Below are positions 8,525 to 16,716 of a stretch of DNA of 64,000 bases, one piece after another (within the stretch, counting starts at the first letter, position 1; every line of letters begins with the position of its first letter). The stretch lies in contig JAMPAJ010000001.1 of assembly GCA_023667265.1 (NCBI GenBank), positions 21,714 to 85,713 on the forward strand. The letters run 5' to 3'. The notes under the pieces were generated by a model. The model saw only the letters and a program-made list of their open reading frames with translations. It did no database searches and was not told the DNA's origin. The position numbers and the translations under genes are program-made. This DNA comes from Alistipes sp. Its GTDB lineage: Bacteria > Bacillota > Clostridia > Oscillospirales > Ruminococcaceae.

Positions 8525-9196
8525 ATGGTTAATTTTGGCAACGATTGGGATGAGCTCCTACAGGGTGAGTTCGACAAGGAATATTATCTGAATCTCCGGA
8601 AATTTCTTATTTCCGAGTACAAGACCCGGAAGATATTTCCCGGAATGTACGACATTTTCAACGCAATGAGGCTGACCTCCTACGACAGCGTTAAATGCGT
8701 TATTATCGGTCAGGATCCTTATCACGGCGAGGGACAGGCTCACGGGCTAAGCTTTTCCGTGCGGAAGGGCATAACTCCTCCGCCGTCGCTGGTCAATATT
8801 TTCAAGGAGATACGCGACGACCTGGGCATCGACAACACCGGCAGGCACGGTGAATTGACGAAATGGGCGGAGAGCGGAGTGCTTCTGCTCAATTCCGTAC
8901 TCACCGTCCGGGCGAATCAGCCCAGAAGTCACCGCGGCATGGGCTGGGAGAATTTCACCACCGATGTTATAAAGCTGCTGAATCAGCGCGAAAAGCCTAT
9001 GGTTTTCCTGCTCTGGGGCGCTGATGCCCGTGCAAAGAAGCAGTTTATCACGAATCCCGGACATCTTGTCCTTGAAGCGGCGCATCCGAGTCCGCTTTCG
9101 GCGTATAACGGCTTTTTCGGCTGCCGGCATTTTTCAAAAGCAAATGAGTTTCTCCGCAGCAGCGGTCTGGGAGAAATTCAGTGGTCTATAGATTGA
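8525..9196 (+). CDS. ung: Uracil-DNA glycosylase
   Basis: Removes uracil from DNA at the start of base excision repair. The 223-residue length is normal for family 1. Diagnostic motifs are GQDPYHG (water-activating Asp), LLLNSVLTV, LLWGADA, and HPSPLSAYNGFFGCRHF (catalytic His and minor-groove Leu loop). The ribosome-binding site is AGGTGA. It sits in a compact group with the upstream membrane protein and downstream metF (10-bp gap). Confidence 0.97.
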   Translation: MVNFGNDWDELLQGEFDKEYYLNLRKFLISEYKTRKIFPGMYDIFNAMRLTSYDSVKCVIIGQDPYHGEGQAHGLSFSVRKGITPPPSLVNIFKEIRDDLGIDNTGRHGELTKWAESGVLLLNSVLTVRANQPRSHRGMGWENFTTDVIKLLNQREKPMVFLLWGADARAKKQFITNPGHLVLEAAHPSPLSAYNGFFGCRHFSKANEFLRSSGLGEIQWSID

Positions 9197-9206
9197 GAGG
9201 TCAGAA

Positions 9207-10067
9207 ATGAAGATAAAAGAGATTTTTAACAGCAAAACAGTCTATTCCTTCGAGGTTTTTCCGCCAAAGTCCACAAGCTCCGTCGATGTCATCTTTCAGA
9301 CTCTCGACGAGCTTAACGACCTGAACCCCGACTTTATCAGCGTGACCTACAGCGCAGGCGGAAGCGGAAACAGCAGCCTTGCCCTGGACATTGCCTCGAG
9401 GATAAAGAGCTGCGGCAGGATCCCGGTGCTTCACCTGCCCTGCATCAACTACACAAAGGAGCAGATCGACCAGACTCTCGAGGAGGCGAAGAGGATCGGA
9501 ATCGAGAATATTCTTGCCCTCCGCGGCGACATTAACCCGGATATTCCGCCTGTCGAGGAGTTCAGACACGCCAGCGACCTTATCTCCTACCTGAAATCAC
9601 GGGGAGATTTTGATATAGCCGCCGCCTGCTATCCCGAGGGTCACCCGGACTCCGAGACGCTGGAGGAGGACGTTGACAATCTGAAAATCAAGGTGGAGGC
9701 TGGAGCAGACCACCTGATCTCACAGCTTTTCTTCGACAACGAGTATTTCTATAATTTCCGCGACGTGGCGGCGAAAAAGGGGATAAATGTGCCCATAGAA
9801 GCAGGTATCATGCCTGTAACAAACAAGAAGCAGATAGAGCGCATGGTCACGACCTGCGGTGCGAGTCTGCCCAGAAAATTCGTAAAGATAATGCAGAGGT
9901 ACGAGCATAACCCGGAGGCGCTGCGTGACGCAGGTATCGCATACGCTATCGACCAGATAGTTGACCTGACTGCGGACAATGCTGACGGAATACATCTGTA
10001 TACAATGAATAACTCCTACGTTGCAAGAAGGATCAGCGAAGCGGTCAGGGGAATTATCGGAACATGA
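9207..10067 (+). CDS. metF: 5,10-methylenetetrahydrofolate reductase
   Basis: Reduces methylene-THF to methyl-THF, the methyl donor for methionine synthesis, using a flavin in a TIM barrel. The 286-residue protein shows the family start (SFEVFPPKS), SVTYSAGG, ILALRGD, AAACYPEGH, and LISQLFFDN. It overlaps the next gene, a MetH reactivation domain, by 4 bases (ATGA), so the pair is translationally coupled and supports B12-dependent methionine synthesis. Confidence 0.96.
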   Translation: MKIKEIFNSKTVYSFEVFPPKSTSSVDVIFQTLDELNDLNPDFISVTYSAGGSGNSSLALDIASRIKSCGRIPVLHLPCINYTKEQIDQTLEEAKRIGIENILALRGDINPDIPPVEEFRHASDLISYLKSRGDFDIAAACYPEGHPDSETLEEDVDNLKIKVEAGADHLISQLFFDNEYFYNFRDVAAKKGINVPIEAGIMPVTNKKQIERMVTTCGASLPRKFVKIMQRYEHNPEALRDAGIAYAIDQIVDLTADNADGIHLYTMNNSYVARRISEAVRGIIGT

Positions 10068-10729
10068 TAGAGTTAGAGCCTATTTCCAAGGAGGAGGCTG
10101 CAAGGTACATGGGCGTGTGGACCGAGAAGCCCGACCCTGCAACTGCGGCGCTCCTGGACAAATACGAGCCTGTGGTGCGCAGGACGCTCCGCCCGGCTTA
10201 TGTTTACCGTGAGACTGCGGTAAGATTCCTGGCGGAGGGCGTACAGCTTGAGGGCATGGCGGAGCTGCTTACCGGGGAGGATGTGCGCCGCCATCTGGAG
10301 GGCTGTTCCCGGTGCGTTGTACTGGCTGCCACGGTCTCTACGGCGGCGGACAGGCTTATCCGGCAGACCGGAGTCACGGATACAGCCGGAGCATTTGCGG
10401 TGGACTGCCTTTGCAGCGCGGCGATAGAACAGGTGTGCTGCAAGGCGGAGGAGGAGATATTTGCCGGGATGCAGGAGAAATTCCGGACGTGGCGTTTTTC
10501 TCCCGGCTACGGCGATCTGCCGCTGAATTTGCAGAGCGCGTTCCTGAGCTTTGTCAATGCGCAGCGCAGGATAGGTCTGACTGTTTCCGAGAGCTGTATG
10601 CTGAATCCAACAAAATCGGTAACGGCTCTGATAGGCATTTGCGAGGCTGAGCCTGCATATAGGGAGCGCGGCTGCGATATTTGTGCGCTCCGGGACAGGT
10701 GCGGACGTAATATATGTAATACAATATGA
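10064..10729 (+). CDS. Stand-alone methionine synthase (MetH) reactivation-domain protein
   Basis: The 221-residue protein resembles the vitamin B12-dependent methionine synthase activation domain: RFSPGYGDLPL followed by Q, and LNPTKSVTALIG, match the SAM-binding region that reductively remethylates cob(II)alamin. A cysteine cluster (CDICALRDRCGRNIC) ends the protein and could hold metal. The gene is fused to metF by an ATGA overlap. In many Clostridia, MetH lacks this domain and it is supplied as a separate gene next to metF. No metH is in the window. Confidence 0.85.
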   Translation: MIELEPISKEEAARYMGVWTEKPDPATAALLDKYEPVVRRTLRPAYVYRETAVRFLAEGVQLEGMAELLTGEDVRRHLEGCSRCVVLAATVSTAADRLIRQTGVTDTAGAFAVDCLCSAAIEQVCCKAEEEIFAGMQEKFRTWRFSPGYGDLPLNLQSAFLSFVNAQRRIGLTVSESCMLNPTKSVTALIGICEAEPAYRERGCDICALRDRCGRNICNTI

Positions 10730-10774
10730 AAATAATTCCCAAAAATTCACTATATGTATTATGAAAAATCACTA

Positions 10775-10804
10775 TTGACAATAGCTGCCGAATAATGTTA
10801 TAAT
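10775..10804 (+). promoter_or_regulatory. Promoter for solute-binding protein gene 1
   Basis: TTGACA and TATAAT are 18 bases apart. A short hairpin (GTCTCATCCTCTCGTGAGAC, GTCTCA with TGAGAC) lies in the leader at about 10834-10853. Confidence 0.8.
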
Positions 10805-10886
10805 ATATATGTATGATAATGAATCGTGATCTTGTCTCATCCTCTCGTGAGACAGGGTAGGATATGGTATTATAAGGAGTTTTGTT

Positions 10887-12278
10887 ATGAAAAAAGTCAA
10901 GGCATTATTATGTGCTCTTCTTGTGCTGACAACTGTTTTTGCCGTAACAGGCTGCGGTAAGGAGGAGGATTCCTCTTCCGAAAATCCCTTTGCAAATTTC
11001 GACTTCACCGAAGAAGGAAGAAGTCAGATCAAGGAATACGCCCAGGCTTCCGACTTTTTCACTGTCAAGGAGCTGGAAAACAAGAAAATCAAGTGGCTCT
11101 CGGATTGGGACATCAAGCCTACTGAAAAAGTAGTTTTCGAGGAGATGTACGGCGGCGAGGTCGAGTGGATCCAGTGTACCTTTGCCAACAGATACGAAAA
11201 GCTGGCTGAGCTTATCAACAGCGGCGACGGCGTCGATATGTTCTACGCCGGAAATATGGACGCTTTCCCAAAGGGAGCTGTCCGCGGAATGTTTGCTCCT
11301 GTCGACGACTATATCGACTTCAGCTCACCTCTCTGGGAGGACGTTCAGGAGGTAAACGACAGCCTTATCTGGAACGGAAACCACTACTGTACTGTAGTTC
11401 AGACCACAGGCGACAAGGTTGCCTGCGTTTACAATAAAAAGACTATCGCGGAAGCCGGACTTGAAGATCCTGCCGACCTCTACGAGAGAGGCGAGTGGGA
11501 CTGGGACGCCTTTGAGGGTATGCTCCAGAGCTTCGTTGACGTTGAGAACCAGCATTACGGTATCGACGGCTGGTGGTACGAGTTCGCGCTTATGGCGACT
11601 ACAGGCGTTCCGCCGGTAACTATTGAGGACGGAAAGCTTGTGAGCAACATCGGCTCTCCGGCAATGGAGCGCGTTCAGGACTATATGCTCGACCTGAACC
11701 AGTCGGGCTGCATCGCTATCGGCGTAGGCGACTACGGCTGGACGGCTCACCCGGAGTTCGTTGGAGAGGGAAAGGTGCTCTTCTATCCCGTTGGTCTTTA
11801 TACGTTCTATACTGACGCAGAGGACTGGAAAGGACAGTTCGGCGAGGACGCATTCTTCGTTCCTATGCCGAAGGACCCCAATGCAGACGAGTATTACGTG
11901 CCTGTAGGCATGGAGGCCTACACGCTGATAAAGGGCGCTTCAAATCCCGAGGGCGTGGCGCGTTACCTGGACTGCAAGCGTTTCACTATCCTGGACGAGG
12001 GCACAAAGGCTCTTGCGGATAAGCAGTTCAAGGAGGACTACGGCTGGACTGACGAAATGGTCGAGATGCAGAAGAGTATGCAGGAGCTTGCGGACGAGAA
12101 TCCTTTCCTGGATATTTCTACGGGAATCTCTACAGACTGTGGAAATCTTCTCGATTCCAACCTGAGACTTTCTGCAAAGGGCACGCCCTGGAACGAGACG
12201 TATGAGGCGATCTATGCGACCCTCGATACATACCTTGAAGAGATCAATGCAAACCCTGTTTCCAGCGTTGTGGAATAA
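10887..12278 (+). CDS. Extracellular solute-binding lipoprotein (family 1 type)
   Basis: The 463-residue protein begins with a lipoprotein signal (MKKVKALLCA... VTGC), a Ser/Glu tether and a type I sugar-binding-protein fold (IKWLSDWDIKP; SGDGVDMFYAGNMDAFPKG; GEWDWDAFEGML). Such proteins capture sugars or other small molecules for ABC importers. No permease or ATPase gene accompanies it, so its partner must be elsewhere. The protein at 20882 is a clear paralogue sharing the GEWDW segment and the same overall order. It has its own promoter (10775) and a ribosome-binding site AAGGAG. The substrate is not predictable here. Confidence 0.85.
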   Translation: MKKVKALLCALLVLTTVFAVTGCGKEEDSSSENPFANFDFTEEGRSQIKEYAQASDFFTVKELENKKIKWLSDWDIKPTEKVVFEEMYGGEVEWIQCTFANRYEKLAELINSGDGVDMFYAGNMDAFPKGAVRGMFAPVDDYIDFSSPLWEDVQEVNDSLIWNGNHYCTVVQTTGDKVACVYNKKTIAEAGLEDPADLYERGEWDWDAFEGMLQSFVDVENQHYGIDGWWYEFALMATTGVPPVTIEDGKLVSNIGSPAMERVQDYMLDLNQSGCIAIGVGDYGWTAHPEFVGEGKVLFYPVGLYTFYTDAEDWKGQFGEDAFFVPMPKDPNADEYYVPVGMEAYTLIKGASNPEGVARYLDCKRFTILDEGTKALADKQFKEDYGWTDEMVEMQKSMQELADENPFLDISTGISTDCGNLLDSNLRLSAKGTPWNETYEAIYATLDTYLEEINANPVSSVVE

Positions 12279-12317
12279 TAATCAGACTTTACAGCTACAG
12301 AAAGGATGGTGTGGATA

Positions 12318-13277
12318 ATGCAGAATGTTCTTGTAACAGGCGGATGCGGGCTTATCGGAAAGCATATCTGCTCTGGCTTGCTCAAAAAGGGCTATGCGGT
12401 TATCGCTGCCGACGTTGAGGAGCAGGATTACAACACAGGCAAGCTTAATTATACCTTCGTTCAGTGCAGACCATCCGATAAAAACGGATATGCTGACATT
12501 TTTGAAAACTACCCGATATACGCCGTAATACACGTTGCAAATACTGTTGACAACGACCTTGGGCCTATCGTCACCGAAAAGGAAATGGAGGAGTCCCGGC
12601 AGTGCGATAAGTTTATTTACCGCTATGCTATGACAACCGAGACCGTGGAGAAGTTCATTCTCATAAGTACGGATAAGGTTTACGATTTCCCCAAGACCCG
12701 CGAGCCGCTTCGTGAGGACTCGGATATAAAGACAACGTCTAACTATGCCGTGATGAAGTACGCTTCGGAAAAGGCTCTTGTTGCAGAAATGCAGCATCAC
12801 AAGAAGGTCATGTGCTGTATCTGCCGTGTATCTCCGGTTTATACGCTTAATTTTTACGACAATCTGGTCTCAAAGATAACAGACCCCAAGGACGGAACGA
12901 AATTTGTTTCCGGAAAGGGGCAATACGGATTCCAGATGTGCTGCGTTCACAATCTTGTTGATTTTGCCCTCTGCTTTGTAAAAAATGCCGACGATATGCA
13001 GTATGCCGGAATTTACAACGTAAGCGACAAGCTGCTGACGACGGCTGCGGATATAATTTCCTTTATGAGAGAAAATCATACTCTCGGTACGGTTCTCCAG
13101 AGAACTCCCGGAAGCGGCACGCTTACGAAGATAAAGGGAATGTTCGGCGGAAACAAGGAGGAAAAGACCAATTACCGCTATCTTGATATGAGCAAGCTGG
13201 AAAATAACAATATGCTTGACAATACAAGAGCGATGAAGCTGGCGAATTTCCGCTGGGATATTACGAATACTAAATAA
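12318..13277 (+). CDS. NAD-dependent epimerase/dehydratase (extended SDR)
   Basis: Start ATG at 12318 chosen; an ATG at 12306 abuts the AGAAAGG site and is too close. The 319-residue product has the Rossmann motif VTGGCGLIGKH, STDKVYDF, and the Tyr-x3-Lys catalytic pair in SNYAVMKYASEK. Extended SDRs of this kind act on nucleotide sugars. The second half diverges from UDP-glucose epimerases, so the substrate is unknown. The gene follows the solute-binding protein by 39 bp with no terminator between, and ends at a clear terminator. Confidence 0.8.
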   Translation: MQNVLVTGGCGLIGKHICSGLLKKGYAVIAADVEEQDYNTGKLNYTFVQCRPSDKNGYADIFENYPIYAVIHVANTVDNDLGPIVTEKEMEESRQCDKFIYRYAMTTETVEKFILISTDKVYDFPKTREPLREDSDIKTTSNYAVMKYASEKALVAEMQHHKKVMCCICRVSPVYTLNFYDNLVSKITDPKDGTKFVSGKGQYGFQMCCVHNLVDFALCFVKNADDMQYAGIYNVSDKLLTTAADIISFMRENHTLGTVLQRTPGSGTLTKIKGMFGGNKEEKTNYRYLDMSKLENNNMLDNTRAMKLANFRWDITNTK

Positions 13278-13281
13278 TAAC

Positions 13282-13316
13282 AAAAGCTGGTGCATTTTGA
13301 GGTTGCATCAGCTTTT
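13282..13316 (+). terminator. Terminator after the epimerase gene
   Basis: A 13-bp stem (AAAAGCTGGTGCA with TGCATCAGCTTTT, one wobble) with a 9-base loop ends in TTTTATTATTT. Confidence 0.85.
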
Positions 13317-13332
13317 ATTATTTCTATAAAAA

Positions 13333-13532
13333 GGGGACGCTCTCTCTTGCAGAGCGTCCCCTCTTTCAAAACAGTCCACCGGACTGTTTTGAAATTCACC
13401 CCTTGCAGAGCGCCTAAAGGCATCATCGACCTGCGGTCGATATGGGACTCTGTCCCATGCCCTGCCAGAGGCGCCGCCTCTGGACTCTGCAAAAGGGACA
13501 ACCGTCCCTTTTGAAACCCGGTGTCGCGCATA
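13333..13532 (+). repeat. Multi-hairpin dispersed element, copy 1 (complete reference)
   Basis: The unit is a row of hairpins with little sequence between them: H1 GGGGACGCTCT/AGAGCGTCCCC (13333-13361), H2 TCAAAACAGTCC/GGACTGTTTTGA (13366-13392), H3 GCCTAAAGGC, H4 ATCGACC/GGTCGAT, H5 ATGGGAC/GTCCCAT, H6 CCAGAGGC/GCCTCTGG, and H7 AAAAGGGAC/GTCCCTTTT. It ends GAAACCCGGTGTCGCGC. Other copies lie at 39340-39386, 39540-39832 and 62778-62973. There is no coding capacity that looks real. It fills the 295-bp gap between convergent genes. Confidence 0.85.
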
Positions 13533-13572
13533 GATTATCATTGATTAGAATTTTTCCCCGCGGGCTTCACTG

Positions 13573-13815
13573 TTATTCTATAACAATATAGTTATCCGCC
13601 GCATTTTCCTTAGTGGCATATTCCGTCACGTTCAGAACCTTGACTTTAAGCGGATGTGCTCCCATATTTATCTCGATAACGTCGCCTACCTTTACATCAT
13701 AAGAAGCACGGGCGATTTTTCCGTTTACCACGATCTTCTCCGCGTCGCAGGCGTCATTGGCGACTGTTCTGCGCTTGATAAGCCTTGTTACTTTCAGGTA
13801 TTTGTCCAGTCTCAT
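13573..13815 (-). CDS. rqcP: S4-domain RNA-binding protein RqcP (YabO family)
   Basis: An 80-residue S4 protein (MRLDKYLKVTRLIKRRTVAN..., VVNGKIARASYDVKVGDVIEI). RqcP works with RqcH in ribosome-associated quality control, binding stalled 50S-peptidyl-tRNA complexes during Ala tailing. Its gene is usually beside mazG and an HU gene, as here. A terminator separates it from hup, so partial readthrough or its own promoter is needed. The ribosome-binding site is AAAAGGAG. Confidence 0.88.
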   Translation of the reverse strand: MRLDKYLKVTRLIKRRTVANDACDAEKIVVNGKIARASYDVKVGDVIEINMGAHPLKVKVLNVTEYATKENAADNYIVIE

Positions 13816-13842
13816 TTTCTCATCTCCTTTTCTCCTTTATTG

Positions 13843-13876
13843 AAAAACGGCTGCCGCAGAAAATTGCAGCAGCCGT
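13843..13876 (-). terminator. Terminator after hup (minus strand)
   Basis: Read on the minus strand, an 11-bp stem (CGGCTGCTGCA with TGCGGCAGCCG, one mismatch) with a 6-base loop is followed by TTTTT. It can separate abundant hup mRNA from rqcP. Confidence 0.8.
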
Positions 13877-13904
13877 ATCGAATACGCGAAATCGGAACAA
13901 GCTC

Positions 13905-14180
13905 TTACTTGTTAACAGCGTCCTTGAGAGACTTGCCGGCCTTGAAAGCAGGTGCCTTGCTGGGAGGGCAAATCATCTTCTCCTTAGTTCTGGGGTTGAT
14001 GCAGGTCTTTTCGCCGCGCTCACGAACCTCGAATGTACCGAAGCCTGTGATAGAAACCTTTTCGCCGTTAATAAGAGCTTCCTCGATTGCTGCTACTGTA
14101 GCGTCCAGAGCGGAAGCTGCGTCCTTCTTTGTGCAGTTAGCTTTATCTGCGATAGAATTGATAAGTTCTGTTTTAGTCAT
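13905..14180 (-). CDS. hup: HU-family DNA-binding protein
   Basis: The 91-residue histone-like protein bends and compacts DNA as a dimer. The family pattern is intact: MTKTELINSIADKA at the N-terminus, GFGTFEVRERGEK and RTKEKMICPPSKAPAFKAGK in the DNA-binding arm. Its start overlaps the end of mazG by 8 bases, which indicates coupled translation. Confidence 0.96.
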   Translation of the reverse strand: MTKTELINSIADKANCTKKDAASALDATVAAIEEALINGEKVSITGFGTFEVRERGEKTCINPRTKEKMICPPSKAPAFKAGKSLKDAVNK

Positions 14181-14991
14181 TTTCCTTTTCCTCCATGATA
14201 ATATTCTTTGCTTTGTCCCAGTAAATATCCAGCTTTTCGATGGGCATTTCCTTCATATCCAGTTTGTCTCCCCTGACAAGCTCTTCTGTGACGGCGAACC
14301 GGCGTATAAACTTGTTTGTGGAAGCTCTCAAAGCCTCCTCGGCGTCGATTCCAAGGTGGCGTGCGGCATTTACGCAGGAGAACAGCAGGTCGCCCAGCTC
14401 CTCTTCAGTGTTTGCCCTGTCGCCGGCAGCGATCGCCCTGTCAAGCTCCGCCTTTTCGCTTGCTATACAGGCTACGGCATCTTCCGCACAACGGAAATCC
14501 ATGCCAGCCCTCATCGCGCGCTTTCCGACCTTCTGCGCTCTCATAAGAGCAGGCAGAGTCCTTGCAACGCTTGTAAGGGTGTCCGTGTAGCTTTCCTGTC
14601 CCTTGGTCGCCATTTTTATGGAATCCCAGTTCTGCAGGACCTGGTCAACGGAGTCCGTCTTTACCTCGCCGAAAACGTGGGGATGGCGGATGATAAGCTT
14701 CTTGCAGACCTCGTCGCATACATCGCCGAAGTTGAAGCTGTTCTGCTCCTCTTCGATGCGGCTGTGGAAGACTACCTGGAGAAGCACGTCTCCCAGCTCT
14801 TCCCGGAGAAGCGCGGTATCTGCCAGGTCGATAGCCTCCAGGACCTCGCAGGTCTCCTCAAGAAAATCGCTTCTTATGGATTCGTGAGTCTGTTCACGAT
14901 CCCACGGGCAGCCGCCCTCGCCGCGGAGAAGACGGACGATGTCGAGCAGGTCCCCGATAGAGTATTTATCCTTCTGCTGATATTCAACCAT
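14173..14991 (-). CDS. mazG: Nucleoside triphosphate pyrophosphohydrolase MazG
   Basis: The 272-residue two-domain MazG hydrolyses NTPs to NMP and PPi, limiting damaged nucleotides. It shows LRGEGGCPWDREQTHESI, the metal-binding EETCEVLEAID, and a second MazG domain with EELGDLLFSCVNAARHLG. It heads the mazG-hup transcript. Promoter TTGCAT-17-TATTAT is at 15012-15040 and the ribosome-binding site is AGAGGAAG. Confidence 0.95.
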   Translation of the reverse strand: MVEYQQKDKYSIGDLLDIVRLLRGEGGCPWDREQTHESIRSDFLEETCEVLEAIDLADTALLREELGDVLLQVVFHSRIEEEQNSFNFGDVCDEVCKKLIIRHPHVFGEVKTDSVDQVLQNWDSIKMATKGQESYTDTLTSVARTLPALMRAQKVGKRAMRAGMDFRCAEDAVACIASEKAELDRAIAAGDRANTEEELGDLLFSCVNAARHLGIDAEEALRASTNKFIRRFAVTEELVRGDKLDMKEMPIEKLDIYWDKAKNIIMEEKEND

Positions 14992-15011
14992 TGAAAAAAA
15001 GCACTTCCTCT

Positions 15012-15040
15012 ATAATACCGCAAAAATCCGCAAAATGCAA
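15012..15040 (-). promoter_or_regulatory. Promoter of mazG-hup
   Basis: On the minus strand, TTGCAT and TATTAT are 17 bases apart. The spacer begins TTTGCGGATTTT, nearly the same as the miaB promoter spacer. The remaining 15041-15166 intergenic stretch shows only a weak CCGCAC/GTGCGG inverted repeat. Confidence 0.7.
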
Positions 15041-15166
15041 GAATTTTTTTAAATTTCGTAGGTTTTACGGAATACGGCATTAATAATTTGTAATAATTGT
15101 ATATTTTGACAATAATTCATGCGCTGCCGCACAAAATCGTCAGATGTGCTGCGTGCGGTGATGCCC

Positions 15167-16165
15167 TTAGCGTGCGTCTACAAAGCCGACCTTTCGGTAG
15201 ACCTTTGAAAGCGTCCGCTGCGAGTATCTCAGAGCCTTTTCCGCGCCGGCAGTATAGCATTCCTTCAGGAAAGCCTTATCCTGGGAAATACGTGCAAACT
15301 CCGTACGTACAGGTTCAAGGTGATCTGCGACCGCCTCGCCCACGGCAAGCTTGAAGTCGCCGTAGCCTTTTCCTGCAAATTCGGCTTCGATAGCGGCAAA
15401 ATCCTTGCCTGTCACGCTGGAATAAATGGTCATCAGGTTATTGATGCCGTCCTTGCCCTCGCGGTATACTACCTCAGCCTCGCTGTCGGTAACGGCTCTC
15501 TTGCACTTCCGGATGATCGTGTCCTTGTCGTCCAGGATGAGGATGACTGAATTTGGATTCTCGTCGGATTTCGACATCTTCTTCGCAGGATCCTGGAGAG
15601 ACATTACCTTTGCGCCTACCTTTGGGATATACGCCTCGGGAACTGTGAAAAAGTCGCCATAACGCTGATTGAAACGCTGGGCGATATTTCTTGCAAGCTC
15701 AAGGTGCTGCTTCTGGTCAACGCCTACGGGAACGAGATCTGCGTTATATGCGAGAATATCCGCCGCCATAAGGGAGGGATATGTAAAAAGTCCTGCATTT
15801 ATATCGTCCGGGTGCTTCTGGCTCTTGTCCTTGAACTGCGTCATACGTGAAAGCTCGCCGAACTGCGTATTGCAGCAGAGTATCCAGTTCAGCTCTGCAT
15901 GAGTCTTTACATGGCTCTGAATGAAGAGAATAGATTTCTCCGGGTCGATGCCGCACGCCATAAGCAGGGCGTAGGAGTTAAGAGTGTTCTGTCTCAGCTT
16001 TGCAGGGTCCTGGCGGACTGTAATTGCGTGCATATCCACAACGCAGTAGATGCAGTTGTACTCGTCCTGGAGCGGTCCCCAGTTGCGTACAGCGCCTATA
16101 TAGTTGCCGAGAGTAAATGTGCCGGTTGGCTGAATGCCGCTGAAAATAAGCTTCTTGTCGTCCAT
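15167..16165 (-). CDS. trpS: Tryptophanyl-tRNA synthetase
   Basis: The 332-residue class I synthetase charges tRNA-Trp. The HIGH-type motif is TLGNYIGAV within GIQPTGTFTLGNYIG, and KMSKS is present (KKMSKSDENP). GAGGAGC is the ribosome-binding site. It is the last gene of a three-gene minus-strand group with the hypothetical gene 14 bp upstream. No T-box leader was found. Confidence 0.97.
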   Translation of the reverse strand: MDDKKLIFSGIQPTGTFTLGNYIGAVRNWGPLQDEYNCIYCVVDMHAITVRQDPAKLRQNTLNSYALLMACGIDPEKSILFIQSHVKTHAELNWILCCNTQFGELSRMTQFKDKSQKHPDDINAGLFTYPSLMAADILAYNADLVPVGVDQKQHLELARNIAQRFNQRYGDFFTVPEAYIPKVGAKVMSLQDPAKKMSKSDENPNSVILILDDKDTIIRKCKRAVTDSEAEVVYREGKDGINNLMTIYSSVTGKDFAAIEAEFAGKGYGDFKLAVGEAVADHLEPVRTEFARISQDKAFLKECYTAGAEKALRYSQRTLSKVYRKVGFVDAR

Positions 16166-16179
16166 TTTCGATCAGCTCC

Positions 16180-16695
16180 TCAGGAATTTGCCTTGCGTCT
16201 GTCGGCTTCGTCCTTGAGCTGGCAGCTTCTCAGCTCTGCCATGACCTTCTGGTAGAGCACATAGATCGTCCGCTTTTCGATTTCTGTTTCGGGTATCATT
16301 CCGGGAGCGAACTCTGTTCTGTAAATTCCGCCCTTTGTCAGCAGGAAAACATTCTGAGTTCTTCCCGTGGGCAGGTCGAACTTTGTGGTCTTTTCGCACT
16401 TAGGCAGCAGATGATTGCAGCCTGCAACAAGGTTGTGGGATGCCTGGACGAGGTTTCTGTACTTCTGAGCTGCGCCTGTATACTCGCCGCCGTGGTTGAA
16501 GTAGAGGTTAGCAGCTCCGTTGATGAAGCAAACCATAGTTGTAAGCACATTGTTGGGCATCGGGATGTCGATAACAACGCCGAAAACGTCATTCTTTTTA
16601 AGATTGCCCTGGAAAAAGCCTGCCGGGAAGTTGATCGCCTGACTTCTTGTCATCAGGTACTTCTGAGTAACCGGGTATCTGTTTGTTCTTGCCAT
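16180..16695 (-). CDS. Conserved-looking hypothetical protein in the trpS transcript
   Basis: A 171-residue soluble protein, not recognised. It starts MARTNRYPVTQKYLMTRSQA, contains a hydrophobic middle (VLTTMVCFINGAANLYF) and ends with a charged helix. There is no signal peptide or clear membrane segment. The ribosome-binding site GAGAGGAA and gaps of 14-21 bp to trpS and the aminotransferase indicate an operon gene that is genuinely translated. No function is proposed. Confidence 0.75.
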   Translation of the reverse strand: MARTNRYPVTQKYLMTRSQAINFPAGFFQGNLKKNDVFGVVIDIPMPNNVLTTMVCFINGAANLYFNHGGEYTGAAQKYRNLVQASHNLVAGCNHLLPKCEKTTKFDLPTGRTQNVFLLTKGGIYRTEFAPGMIPETEIEKRTIYVLYQKVMAELRSCQLKDEADRRKANS

Positions 16696-16716
16696 AATTA
16701 AATTCCTCTCAATAAA

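Noticed and set aside
13290-13541. Short open frames inside the 13.3-kb element
   Set aside because: They run through the hairpins in several frames and are not shared in frame with the copies at 39.5 and 62.8 kb.
13654-14994. 446-codon plus-strand frame across rqcP, hup and mazG
   Set aside because: Three recognised minus-strand genes occupy the interval; the frame is an antisense artefact of their codon bias.
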